Assembly (NCBI GenBank): GCA_947504195.1
Contig: CANNGN010000003.1
Span: forward strand, 434,001-498,000
Direction: 5' to 3'
Length of the DNA stretch: 64,000 nt
Origin: an uncultured Vibrio sp.
Lineage (GTDB): Bacteria; Pseudomonadota; Gammaproteobacteria; Enterobacterales; Vibrionaceae
Every line of letters begins with the position of its first letter. Position 1 is the first letter of the stretch. Position numbers and translations under genes: made by a program. The notes below the pieces were generated by a model. It did no database searches, was not told the origin of the DNA, and saw only the letters and a list, made by a program, of their open reading frames with translations. This document shows positions 17,152 to 26,068 of the stretch, piece by piece.

Positions 17152-19320
17152 ATGGCTCAGGATGAGAGTGGCCAAAAATCGAAAGAATTATACATTGCAT
17201 TAATTAGCGTACACGGACTCATTAGAGGTGAAGAACTAGAATTGGGACGTGACTCCGACACCGGAGGGCAAACCAAATACGTCGTAGATTTAGCAAAATC
17301 ACTCGCAACGCAAAATGAAGTTGCACGCGTTGAACTTGTCACTCGACGAATCAACGACCCAAAGCTAGACCCCATCTATTCACAACCCGTCGAACCACTA
17401 GCAGAAAACTGTCAAATAGTCCGCATTGATGCTGGCCCCGATGATATTTATCTTCCTAAAGAGCAACTGTGGGAATACCTCGACAGTTTTGCCGACAACT
17501 TACTCGATTACTTTCGCAACCAACCGCGCATGCCCGACATACTTCACAGTCATTATGCCGATGCTGGATACGTTGCAACCAAACTCAACCTTCAAACGGG
17601 TATCCCGCTGATCCATACCGGGCACTCGCTAGGACGAGATAAACGCAAACGCTTACTTGCCGGCGGGATGAGCCGTCAAGAGTTAGAAGATAAGTACCAT
17701 TTCAGACGACGCATTGATGCAGAAGAAGATGTTTTAGCCAACGCCGACATGGTCATCACCAGTACGTTTCAAGAGATCAATGACCAATATGATCTTTATG
17801 ATTTTTACAAACCGGAGACGATGACGGTTATCCCGCCCGGAACCGCGTTGGAGCAGTTTCACCCGCCTCAGCTGGGCGAATCAGCCTCTATGATTCGAAA
17901 ATCCATCACTCGATTCCTTTATGACCCCGACAAGCCAATGATTGTCACAATCTCTCGCCCCGACCCGAGAAAAAACATCAGTACTCTGATACAAGCATAC
18001 GGCGAATCACCTGAGTTACAGGAACTGGCTAATCTGGTTATCGTAGCCGGGAATCGTGACGATATTCGAGAAATGGACGACGGTGCTCAAAGCGTCTTTA
18101 CTGAGATCATGATTTTAATAGATTACTACGATCTCTATGGCAAGGTTGCCATTCCTAAGCATCATCAAGCAGACGAAGTGCCTGGCATTTATCAAATGGC
18201 AGCGTCATCAATGGGGGTATTTGTTAACCCAGCAATGACAGAACCGTTTGGACTGACTCTGTTAGAAGCAGCCGCATGTGGCTTGCCGTTTGTCGCAACG
18301 GAAAATGGTGGTCCCGTTGATATCGTAAAAAACTGCGAGAGTGGAATATTGGTCGACCCACTTAGCTCAGAGCAAATTGCCGATGCTATCAAGCAGCTTT
18401 TGCAAGATCGCGATTTATGGAAACAGCATTCTGATAACGGTATCAAAAATGTCGCGAGTAAATACTCGTGGGATCACCACACCAAGCAGTACCTCAACGA
18501 ATTAAAGACTGTCATTTCCAATCCAATACTTCCGAAGCAACAGACCGAGATTCGTCGTGCATCTCGTCATTTACCGCGAATGATTGTATCAGGTTTGGAC
18601 AGAACACTTCTCAGCAACACCGATGGCTTACAACAGTTTTCGGCGTTAATTCGCAGTCATCGCAAAGAATGTGCATTTGGTATAGCAACATCTCGACGTT
18701 TAGATCGCGTTTTGGCGCTGATTAAACAGTTCGATATTCCTCGACCTGACATTTTGATATGCAGTTTAGGTACTGAAATCTATTACACCAGAGCACTTAC
18801 CGCGAGTAGTGATTGGAGTAACTACGTTGACCATAACTGGAATCCGAAAGCCATTAAGCGAATCATGTCCAAATTTGGTGATAACATTAAACTTCAGCCA
18901 CATATTGAACAGAGTCGATTTAAAATCTCCTATGAAATTTTATCCGATGAGATTGGCTACCAAGATATTGTTACCGCTTTGCGTCAAGACGAGCAAACTG
19001 TGAATGTTTACCTTTCTAACGACAACCTTATCGACATTATCCCAGCTCGAGCCTCTAAAGGCCTAGCCCTACGTTATGTTGCAAGACTTTGGGAGATCCC
19101 ACTCGAGAATATTCTAGTTTCTGCCGGCTCAGGTAGTGATGAAGATATGCTGCTGGGTGGAAACATGCAGAACGTAATTGTACGTAATCGACGTCATGAA
19201 CAATTATCAGATACGACCGCTCAAGATTCCATATACTTTGCAGAGCACTCTAATGCACTTGGTATCCTAGAAGCCATCGACCACTATAACTTTTTTGGAA
19301 AGGAAAATAATAATGAGTGA
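17152..19320 (+). CDS. sps: Sucrose-phosphate synthase with inactive phosphatase-like tail
   Basis: This enzyme makes sucrose-6-phosphate from UDP- or ADP-glucose and fructose-6-phosphate. It has 722 residues. A GT4 glycosyltransferase domain covers about 10-455, with GRDSDTGGQ (32-40), the HSHYAD and HTGHSLGRDKR segments, and the E-x7-E motif Glu364-Glu372 for nucleotide-sugar binding. A HAD domain like sucrose-phosphatase covers about 475-720, but its first catalytic Asp is Gly481 (GLDRT instead of DLDRT), so that part should lack phosphatase activity, as in several known SPS proteins. ATG at 17152 follows AAGGAGA; the longer frame back to 17035 is not needed. First gene of sps-spp-fruK-ams. 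Confidence 0.93.
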   Translation: MAQDESGQKSKELYIALISVHGLIRGEELELGRDSDTGGQTKYVVDLAKSLATQNEVARVELVTRRINDPKLDPIYSQPVEPLAENCQIVRIDAGPDDIYLPKEQLWEYLDSFADNLLDYFRNQPRMPDILHSHYADAGYVATKLNLQTGIPLIHTGHSLGRDKRKRLLAGGMSRQELEDKYHFRRRIDAEEDVLANADMVITSTFQEINDQYDLYDFYKPETMTVIPPGTALEQFHPPQLGESASMIRKSITRFLYDPDKPMIVTISRPDPRKNISTLIQAYGESPELQELANLVIVAGNRDDIREMDDGAQSVFTEIMILIDYYDLYGKVAIPKHHQADEVPGIYQMAASSMGVFVNPAMTEPFGLTLLEAAACGLPFVATENGGPVDIVKNCESGILVDPLSSEQIADAIKQLLQDRDLWKQHSDNGIKNVASKYSWDHHTKQYLNELKTVISNPILPKQQTEIRRASRHLPRMIVSGLDRTLLSNTDGLQQFSALIRSHRKECAFGIATSRRLDRVLALIKQFDIPRPDILICSLGTEIYYTRALTASSDWSNYVDHNWNPKAIKRIMSKFGDNIKLQPHIEQSRFKISYEILSDEIGYQDIVTALRQDEQTVNVYLSNDNLIDIIPARASKGLALRYVARLWEIPLENILVSAGSGSDEDMLLGGNMQNVIVRNRRHEQLSDTTAQDSIYFAEHSNALGILEAIDHYNFFGKENNNE

Positions 19321-20158
19321 TCAATGGATCATTTGTACCGACCTTGATCGCACTTTACTGCCAAATGGAGATCAAAAAGAGTCTAGTCAAGCTAGAGAAC
19401 AATTTCGACAATTAGCGGCACACCCCAGCACGATAATCGTGTATGCATCTGGTCGTGATGCACAATTGGTTGAAGATGCCTTGGCGGAATGGGATTTACC
19501 CTTCCCCGACTATTTAATCGCCGATGTGGGGTCAACAATTTATACCCGTGAGCAAGGTACTTGGCAAAAATGGGAGAGCTGGCGACAGACATTACGTCAG
19601 GATTGGAATGCACTATCTCCTGAACAAATTTTTCAGCGTTTGCCTCAAATAGATGGCCTCCGGCTTCAGCCACCGCATCAGCAGGAAGAGTTTAAGCTAA
19701 GCTTCTTTGTCGAACCAACTGAACTACTGCCGAAAATTTCAGAGTTATTGGTTGAAACATTAACCGAGCTGGATATCGCAAGTAATTGCATTCCAAGTAT
19801 TAATGAGCATGAAAATCATGGGCTTATAGATATTTTACCCGCTAAAGCAAACAAACTATTAGCCATACGTTTTCTTGTAAACACTTTACAATTAAATGCT
19901 GAACAACTTCTTTATTCCGGTGATAGCGGAAATGATATGGAAGTCTTGGCGAGTGAGTACAAATCCGTTCTCGTCGCCAACGCAACACAGGAAGTGAAGG
20001 AACTGGCACTACGAGAAGCTCAAAATCACAATAATAGTGATAGCCTCTACCTTGCCAAAGGTGGTTTACCTGGACTCAACGGCTGCTATGCCGCTGGAAT
20101 CATTGAAGGATTTGATCACTTTTTTCCTGAATTTAAACGCCAAGTCCCATCGAAGTAG
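19313..20158 (+). CDS. spp: Sucrose-phosphate phosphatase (HAD superfamily)
   Basis: This enzyme removes phosphate from sucrose-6-phosphate to give free sucrose. It has 281 residues with a Cof-like (C2-cap) HAD fold. The nucleophile motif TDLDRTLL has Asp10 and Asp12, a Ser/Thr motif appears as YASGRD, and the Mg site is YSGDSGNDMEVL near the C-terminus. Unlike the HAD tail of the upstream synthase, the catalytic residues are all present. ATG at 19313 has AAGGAAA upstream and overlaps the end of sps by 8 bases, so the two are coupled. The earlier in-frame ATG at 19295 lies inside sps and has no ribosome site. Confidence 0.9.
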   Translation: MSDQWIICTDLDRTLLPNGDQKESSQAREQFRQLAAHPSTIIVYASGRDAQLVEDALAEWDLPFPDYLIADVGSTIYTREQGTWQKWESWRQTLRQDWNALSPEQIFQRLPQIDGLRLQPPHQQEEFKLSFFVEPTELLPKISELLVETLTELDIASNCIPSINEHENHGLIDILPAKANKLLAIRFLVNTLQLNAEQLLYSGDSGNDMEVLASEYKSVLVANATQEVKELALREAQNHNNSDSLYLAKGGLPGLNGCYAAGIIEGFDHFFPEFKRQVPSK

Positions 20159-20169
20159 GGAGTAATATT

Positions 20170-21060
20170 ATGCTAGATAAATCTGTTTTTCTTTTCGGGG
20201 AAGTCCTGTTTGACTGCTTCCCAGGACAAACTCCAGTTCTTGGAGGTGCGCCCCTCAATGTCGCATGGCACCTAAAAGGATTTGGCGTTGAGCCCAATCT
20301 CGTCACTGCAATCGGTAACGACCCACTCGGAAATCAATTACGGGATAAGATGTCGAAATGGGGATTGTCTCTGGAATTTGTTCAAACCACGCCACATCAT
20401 CCGACTGGAATTGTTGATGTTTCATTCGAAGATGGTGAACCACAATATGAAATTACCTCACCAGTCGCATGGGATTATATCGACAAACAATTGGTTCCAG
20501 TTCCTGATGATGCTCTGATTTACCACGGTAGCCTAGCAACACGTAATCATGTCTCACAAGAGGCACTGACCCAGCTATTAGGACAAAACAAAGACGGCAA
20601 AATCATCGACGTCAATCTACGCCCTCCATTTTGGGAGCGTGAACAAGTCTTGAGCTCGTTGCATTACGGACTGTTGGTGAAGTTGAGCCTTGAAGAGTTA
20701 TATATATTGAGTGATGAGCCCGACCTTCCATGGGATGAGCAAGCGCTTCAATTAAAACGTTCTCTCGATATCGTCAACATCCTCATTACCCGAGGTGGTG
20801 ATGGTGCCACATTATTTGATGCGACTGGCGAACGCCATGATACAACCAGCGACACTCAGATAGTAAGAACCATCAATAGTACTGTCGGCGCTGGAGACGC
20901 ATTTACCTCAGTCATTATTCTCGGCATGCTGAATAATTGGTCATGGCATTATACTATCGAGTGTGCCCACCAATTTGCTGGGTATATCGTGACTCAGCAA
21001 GGTGCGATTGTTGAAGACATTACCATCTATCAAGATTTTATTAACTTATGGAATATCTAA
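20170..21060 (+). CDS. fruK: Fructokinase (PfkB family)
   Basis: This PfkB-type sugar kinase has 296 residues and converts fructose to fructose-6-phosphate with ATP. The N-terminal substrate motif GGAPLNVAWHLKGFG is at about 25-39. The C-terminal GAGDAF motif is at 240-245, with catalytic base Asp243. In this operon it recycles the fructose released by amylosucrase, or by any sucrose cleavage, back to the substrate of Sps. It starts 11 bases after spp. The symbol follows the methanotroph sucrose operon, where the same gene lies between spp and ams. Confidence 0.9.
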   Translation: MLDKSVFLFGEVLFDCFPGQTPVLGGAPLNVAWHLKGFGVEPNLVTAIGNDPLGNQLRDKMSKWGLSLEFVQTTPHHPTGIVDVSFEDGEPQYEITSPVAWDYIDKQLVPVPDDALIYHGSLATRNHVSQEALTQLLGQNKDGKIIDVNLRPPFWEREQVLSSLHYGLLVKLSLEELYILSDEPDLPWDEQALQLKRSLDIVNILITRGGDGATLFDATGERHDTTSDTQIVRTINSTVGAGDAFTSVIILGMLNNWSWHYTIECAHQFAGYIVTQQGAIVEDITIYQDFINLWNI

Positions 21061-21075
21061 GGAGGGGCTGAATCT

Positions 21076-23031
21076 ATGTATGAACAAGTATCTCATACGA
21101 TCCTTAACAAGATCCTCGATGACCTAGCTCCTTCGATTAAGAACAAACACCTACGTTTTTTCTATAGTCGATTAGGCGCAAACTTCTACGCTATTCACTC
21201 GCTATTTGAACGTCTGTATGGGGATAGAGAAGATTTCTACCCACAACTCAGCCGTTTGGTCGAAGTCCTTGCGATTAACTATATCAATCGTGATGTCTCT
21301 CTACGAGAAAAAGACCGACTACGTGAAGAAAACCACGAATGGTTCCTCGACCAAAATTGGGTCGGTATGGCACTTTACGCCAATGGTTTTGCGGGCGATC
21401 TAAAAGGGCTTAAGAAAAAGATAAATTACTTTAGCGAAATCGGTGTCAATCTGGTTCATATCCTACCCATTATGGAGTGTCCGATGGGCAAAAGTGATGG
21501 CGGCTACGCGGTGAGTGATTTCCGTAAAGTCGACAGTCGGGTCGGTAAAAACGAAGAACTTGAAGCTATTATCGACGAACTGGGCAAACAAGATTCTCTC
21601 ATTGCGTTAGATATGGTGGTTAACCACACCTCAGATCAACACGAATGGGCGAAACGTGCTTTAGCGGGTGAAAAAGAATATCAAGATTGCTTCTATATGT
21701 TTGATAATCGAGATATTCCCGATATGTTCGAATACGCGATGCCCGACATATTCCCAGAGCAAGATCCAGGCAACTTTACCTACAACGAAGAAATGAACAA
21801 ATGGGTAATGACCGTTTTTCATTCCTATCAATGGGATCTGAACTACACCAACCCTGCTGTATTTATCGAAATGCTCGAGAATATCTTCTTCTGGGCAAAC
21901 AAAGGTGTCGATATCTTACGCCTTGATGCGGTCGCTTTTTTATGGAAAAAAATGGGAACCGCCTGTCAAAACGAAGACGAAGCACACTTGATTCTGCAAC
22001 TGTTTAAAGATTGCTGTCAGGTCGTTTCACCTGGCTTACTCTTTATTGCAGAAGCGATTGTTGCCCCATCTGAAATCATTAAATATTTTGGTGAAGATGC
22101 CGTTGTCGCAAAAGAGTGTGAAATCGCCTACAACGCGACTTACATGGCTTTGATGTGGGATGCAGTAGCCACCAAGAATGCGAAGTTACTTAACCAAGGG
22201 ATAAAAAATCTTCCTGGAAAATTGGATCGCGCGACTTGGTTAAACTATTTACGATGCCACGATGATATAGGTTTTGGCTTTGATGATAACGATATTCAAT
22301 GGGTTGGCTATGACGCTCCGTCCCACCGACGTTTTCTAAAAGATTACTTTATTGGTAATCACGATACCTCAATTGCAACTGGACAAGTCTTTGGCCAAAA
22401 CGACAAAACCGGTGATGCTCGTATTTCTGGGTCGTTAGCGTCTTTAGTGGGATTAGAGAAAGCTCTCGAGCTTGATGACAAAAAACTCATTGATGGTTGT
22501 TGCAACCACATTGTTTTATTGCATAGCTTAATCATGTCATTTGGTGGTATTCCACTGCTGTATTACGGTGACGAAATCGGAATGCTAAACGACTATTCCT
22601 TTGAGCTAGACGAACAGAAAAAGCAGGATTCACGCTGGTTACACCGCCCTACCTTTGACTGGGATGAGATGGAAGCAAGACGTCAACAAGGGTCAATTCA
22701 ACATCAGATTTTCAGTGAAATACAGAAATTAATCTCCATTCGTAAAGAGACGCCCGCCTTTGCCGATTTTAACAACCGAGAAGTGATGGAGCTGGATAAT
22801 GATGCTATGTTTGGCTTTATTCGCTATGACGTCGTCAATCCATCGAAAAAGGTGTTTGTGGTCGCGAATATGTCACCAGATCCGCAAAAAATTCCGCTTG
22901 AAAAAATCACTCAAAGTAGCTTTATACGTCCAACTGATCTCATTGACCTGTGGAGTGGTGGTTCACCCACCGCCTATGGTGATGAAATTATTGTTCGTGG
23001 GTTCCAGTTCTACTGGTTGACTCAAGAATAA
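21076..23031 (+). CDS. ams: Amylosucrase (GH13 family)
   Basis: Amylosucrase transfers glucose from sucrose onto an alpha-1,4-glucan and releases fructose; it can also hydrolyse sucrose. This copy has 651 residues, near the usual 630-650. An N-terminal helical domain precedes a (beta/alpha)8 barrel with nucleophile Asp284 in DILRLDAVAF, acid/base Glu326 in FIAEAIV and transition-state Asp396 in RCHDDIGF. GH13 region I DMVVNHTSDQHEW is at 179-191. There is no signal peptide, so it works in the cytoplasm. AGGAGGGG provides a strong ribosome site. It closes the sps-spp-fruK-ams operon and would drain excess sucrose into glycogen and fructose. Confidence 0.92.
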   Translation: MYEQVSHTILNKILDDLAPSIKNKHLRFFYSRLGANFYAIHSLFERLYGDREDFYPQLSRLVEVLAINYINRDVSLREKDRLREENHEWFLDQNWVGMALYANGFAGDLKGLKKKINYFSEIGVNLVHILPIMECPMGKSDGGYAVSDFRKVDSRVGKNEELEAIIDELGKQDSLIALDMVVNHTSDQHEWAKRALAGEKEYQDCFYMFDNRDIPDMFEYAMPDIFPEQDPGNFTYNEEMNKWVMTVFHSYQWDLNYTNPAVFIEMLENIFFWANKGVDILRLDAVAFLWKKMGTACQNEDEAHLILQLFKDCCQVVSPGLLFIAEAIVAPSEIIKYFGEDAVVAKECEIAYNATYMALMWDAVATKNAKLLNQGIKNLPGKLDRATWLNYLRCHDDIGFGFDDNDIQWVGYDAPSHRRFLKDYFIGNHDTSIATGQVFGQNDKTGDARISGSLASLVGLEKALELDDKKLIDGCCNHIVLLHSLIMSFGGIPLLYYGDEIGMLNDYSFELDEQKKQDSRWLHRPTFDWDEMEARRQQGSIQHQIFSEIQKLISIRKETPAFADFNNREVMELDNDAMFGFIRYDVVNPSKKVFVVANMSPDPQKIPLEKITQSSFIRPTDLIDLWSGGSPTAYGDEIIVRGFQFYWLTQE

Positions 23032-23034
23032 CCC

Positions 23035-23075
23035 AATGAGCGCCACGCAAGTTTGTTACTTACGTGGCGCTCATT
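23035..23075. terminator. Strong hairpin at the end of the sucrose operon
   Basis: A perfect 13-bp stem (AATGAGCGCCACG with CGTGGCGCTCATT) plus an inner AAGT/ACTT pairing starts 4 bases after the ams stop. It lies between converging ams and msrA-like genes and probably serves both, although it lacks a T-run. Confidence 0.75.
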
Positions 23076-23077
23076 GA

Positions 23078-23560
23078 TTATGGTGATTTGTATTTGTGCA
23101 GAAGATTGATTGGGATATGACAATAATCATTCGGTGAATTGGTGAGTCTATCTTGGTGCTCATCGTCACTTTTTACGTAGTTCACAAGCGGAAGTACCTC
23201 GACGACAATCTTACTTGCATCCTCTCTTTGCTCGATGAATTGCTTAGCTTCAGTAAGGTCATCCGCTATTTTACTGTAAACACCTGTTCGGTATTTCCGA
23301 CCGACATCTTCACCTTGCTTATTCACGCTGTAAGGATCGATGATCTCAAAAAAGTAGGTCATCAACTGCTCGATACTGACAAAATCTGAATCGTATTGTG
23401 TACGTACACATTCAGAGTAGTCGTCGTAATCGCCTTGGGTGGATGTGTTACAGGTGCCATTTGCCCGGCCTGCTTCTGTTGAGATAACACCCGGCAAATG
23501 TTTCATAAACTCCTGAACGCCCCACAGGCATCCTCCCGCAAAATAGATTTCCTTTATCAT
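23078..23560 (-). CDS. MsrA-like peptide methionine sulfoxide reductase, divergent
   Basis: This 160-residue protein is related to MsrA, which reduces methionine-S-sulfoxide. It begins IYFAGGCLWGVQEFMKHLPG, where MsrA has GGCFWG; the catalytic Cys is kept but the next aromatic residue is Leu. The usual GYAGG is GRANG and the TGH(A)E motif is DDYSEC, although the acidic residue remains. ATG at 23560 has GGAAGG directly upstream; a GTG three codons earlier is less likely. The missing motifs suggest weak or altered activity, or another sulfoxide substrate. It stands alone, followed by the HAD gene on its upstream side. Confidence 0.72.
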   Translation of the reverse strand: MIKEIYFAGGCLWGVQEFMKHLPGVISTEAGRANGTCNTSTQGDYDDYSECVRTQYDSDFVSIEQLMTYFFEIIDPYSVNKQGEDVGRKYRTGVYSKIADDLTEAKQFIEQREDASKIVVEVLPLVNYVKSDDEHQDRLTNSPNDYCHIPINLLHKYKSP

Positions 23561-23583
23561 GCCTTCCACTTCTTATTACTTAC

Positions 23584-24480
23584 TTAGTTCAGCATCCTAT
23601 TTGGCGGAACATAATTTGTTAGCCAAGTGCTTTCTGAAACATGGGTTTCTGAAGCATGACTTTCTGATAAATGACCATCTGACAGCTGAATATCAACCTG
23701 CTTAGCTTCGAACCTATGAACTTCCGGTCGTTTAGTCTCGAATCTGTGTGTCTCTGCTCTGAGCGTATCAGGAAGATAAACTGGCGTTCTCGCAGATTCT
23801 GGATTCACAAACCGTTCGATATTCATTAATGATTCCGCTTGATGCTGAGCTCTTGGATCAGAGTTTCGTACCAATATTGCCGGCAGCCCCATCTCTTCAG
23901 CACCTTTAATATCGGTACCGTAGCTGTCACCTATCATCCACGCCGCATCATAACGCCCTATGAGCGATAATGCTCGATAAAAGCTGTTGTTATTTGGCTT
24001 TTCAAATCCGACATGAGCGGATGTGATGATCTCTTTAAAGTGATGCGCTAAACCAAGGTTAGACACGATAGACGACAGCTCTGGAACATTATTAGAAAAA
24101 ATAAAATGGGTCCAGCCACTTTGAGTTAGTTCGGCTAACGTTTCTTCTACATCATCGTAAACAGACCAACGAGAAGGCTCAATATAAGCGTCACGTACTT
24201 TACTGGCTAATTTCATCGCTGAAGTGTCATCAAGACCGATCCCGCAAAAGGCGTTTGCAAAAATTGGGTGCAGTTCGGTCCACCATTGATCACTTCCCTT
24301 CACTCCATGAGTCACCTCTGGAGAGTGCCACGGAAAGCCACTTTGTAAATATAAGCTTAACGTCTTTCTATCTATTCCCGGCAAAGGACAATAGGTTTGC
24401 AACACGTCATACAACGCCCCAGACCACATCCCTTTTCGGTACGCTAAAGTCCCATCAAAATCCCATAGTAATGCTTTCAT
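23584..24480 (-). CDS. HAD-family hydrolase with repetitive C-terminal tail
   Basis: This is a haloacid-dehalogenase-type phosphatase of 298 residues. The N-terminal nucleophile motif is LLWDFDGTLAY (Asp8/Asp10), a helical cap follows, then HFIFSNN (motif II), GFEKPNN (motif III Lys) and MIGDSYGTDIKGAEEMGL (motif IV), ending near residue 225. An extra tail of about 65 residues follows, rich in Glu, His and Ser and with internal repeats: HRFETK/HRFEAK twice and SESH/SETH/SES near the end. This tail is absent from ordinary family members. A phosphatase role is likely, but the substrate and the purpose of the tail are unknown. Confidence 0.8.
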   Translation of the reverse strand: MKALLWDFDGTLAYRKGMWSGALYDVLQTYCPLPGIDRKTLSLYLQSGFPWHSPEVTHGVKGSDQWWTELHPIFANAFCGIGLDDTSAMKLASKVRDAYIEPSRWSVYDDVEETLAELTQSGWTHFIFSNNVPELSSIVSNLGLAHHFKEIITSAHVGFEKPNNNSFYRALSLIGRYDAAWMIGDSYGTDIKGAEEMGLPAILVRNSDPRAQHQAESLMNIERFVNPESARTPVYLPDTLRAETHRFETKRPEVHRFEAKQVDIQLSDGHLSESHASETHVSESTWLTNYVPPNRMLN

Positions 24481-24568
24481 TTCTTATATACCTTTATCCT
24501 TATGCTCGTGATAGCGGTGCCATCATCTCAAAACGGTTTACGTCATTTAGTGAATAAGAGTTAATGAG

Positions 24569-25969
24569 CTAAGCCAGTATTTTCTCTTCATCATCTGACG
24601 CTTGATGATTCTTTTCATCTTCCTTTTTCAACATCGGTGGGACGACCCACATGAAATACGCGATCGCAAAAATAAGCGTGATCGAATTGGAGAAAAACAT
24701 GGTGTACCAAATCCCATATTCAGCTACTGAAGGAATAAAATAGTAGAACATTAAAATACCCGGAATTCGCAATCCCCAAAGGCGAACAATCGTGATAGCA
24801 AACGAGAACATCGTTTTCTGAAAACTGTCAAAAATAGCTTGTAAGGTGTGAAAAATAGACCACGCAATAACAGTCCAACCCACAAGAGAAACATAGTTAA
24901 TGACGTTGGCGTAGGTTTCTGGATCATCCGGTGTAAGGAAGCTTGCAATCGGGTATTTGATCAATTGAATCACAATCGCTGCAAAGGCTCCGAAGATAAG
25001 TGAGTAGATCAGACCCAATTTAATGGCTTCGCGTACTCGATCAATCGCTCCGCGGCCCCAGTTTTGCGCAAGTAATGGAATTAAGCCTGCTCCAATTTCT
25101 TTAGCTGGGAAAAAAAGCAAAGAGTGAATTCGATTACCAATCGCAAAGGCTGCAACCGCTTGGTGCCCATATTGGACGATAAAAATATTCAATACGAGAA
25201 ACCCGAAATGCGTGCTGGCTTGAGAAAATGACAAAGGTAATCCAACTTTGAGAAGCTTCTTATGAATCGCCAATTTGGAAAATGTTTTTGAGGTGCTCCA
25301 CTCCAACTTAAACTCATGGTTTTCTCGTTGGTACAAGAAAATCACAATCGCCAGCTGGATAAAATAAGTGACCAAAGTGGCATAAGCCAACCCATCGATG
25401 TCGTAATGGAATCCATAGATAAACACTGCGTTCATCACCGCGTTACATACGACACCTAAAATAGATATCTTAGAGACGATTTTCATCTTGCCTTGAGATT
25501 TAAAGAAACTCATATAGAGCTGAAATAACAAGACCAATGGAATCGATAGAAATAAAATCCGCGAATAGACAAGCGACTGTTGATATAGCTCGGAGGAAAT
25601 ACCCACGGCGCCAAGTATTGCAGGCAACAATATTATTCCTGGGACAACGAATACCACAGATAAAAATAGGATTAACAACCGTAACTGCGTGGCGTAAGCC
25701 GTTGCTTCCTCGGGTTTGTTCTGACCGAGTAAGGTGGCGATGATACTGATTCCACCGCGAATCACACCTACAGCAAGTGCTTGAAGCATAACGAATAACG
25801 GAGTTACAAATGCAACAGAAGCCACTTCAACACTTCCTAAGCGTGAAGCAAACACCATATCGATAAACCCATATGATGTTGTGACAAAGCCTGCCAACAT
25901 TACAGGCGCAGTCATTTTATAGATAAGATCTTTTATCGGCTCATTATGTAAATCGACCTGTGGCTTCAC
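24569..25969 (-). CDS. MATE-family multidrug/toxin efflux transporter
   Basis: This is a 466-residue inner-membrane MATE exporter with about 12 membrane segments in two related halves. Both halves show the family pattern (PVMLAGFVTTSYGFIDMVFA and later GLPLSFSQASTHFGFLVLNI). It probably uses Na+ or H+ to export organic cations or other compounds. The start is a GTG at 25969 with AGGAAA upstream. A LysR gene is divergent from it across a 99-base gap containing an AAAAGTAA-A-TTACTTTT palindrome, so that regulator may control it. The substrate is not recognisable. Confidence 0.87.
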   Translation of the reverse strand: MKPQVDLHNEPIKDLIYKMTAPVMLAGFVTTSYGFIDMVFASRLGSVEVASVAFVTPLFVMLQALAVGVIRGGISIIATLLGQNKPEEATAYATQLRLLILFLSVVFVVPGIILLPAILGAVGISSELYQQSLVYSRILFLSIPLVLLFQLYMSFFKSQGKMKIVSKISILGVVCNAVMNAVFIYGFHYDIDGLAYATLVTYFIQLAIVIFLYQRENHEFKLEWSTSKTFSKLAIHKKLLKVGLPLSFSQASTHFGFLVLNIFIVQYGHQAVAAFAIGNRIHSLLFFPAKEIGAGLIPLLAQNWGRGAIDRVREAIKLGLIYSLIFGAFAAIVIQLIKYPIASFLTPDDPETYANVINYVSLVGWTVIAWSIFHTLQAIFDSFQKTMFSFAITIVRLWGLRIPGILMFYYFIPSVAEYGIWYTMFFSNSITLIFAIAYFMWVVPPMLKKEDEKNHQASDDEEKILA

Positions 25970-26037
25970 TTTTTTTCCTATTATTTGTCTTCCTCTTAAG
26001 TATTATATTTATTTACACAATAATGATAATCTACCAA

Positions 26038-26054
26038 AAAAGTAAATTACTTTT
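26038..26054. promoter_or_regulatory. Palindrome between MATE and LysR genes
   Basis: AAAAGTAA-A-TTACTTTT is a perfect 8-1-8 inverted repeat ending 15 bases before the LysR ATG. Placement in the divergent region suggests an operator. Confidence 0.45.
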
Positions 26055-26068
26055 ACCAGGTGGTAATA

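Noticed and set aside
26018..26032. AATAATGATAATC, resembling half a Fur box, upstream of the MATE gene
   Set aside because: Only one half of the consensus is matched; the other half is absent.
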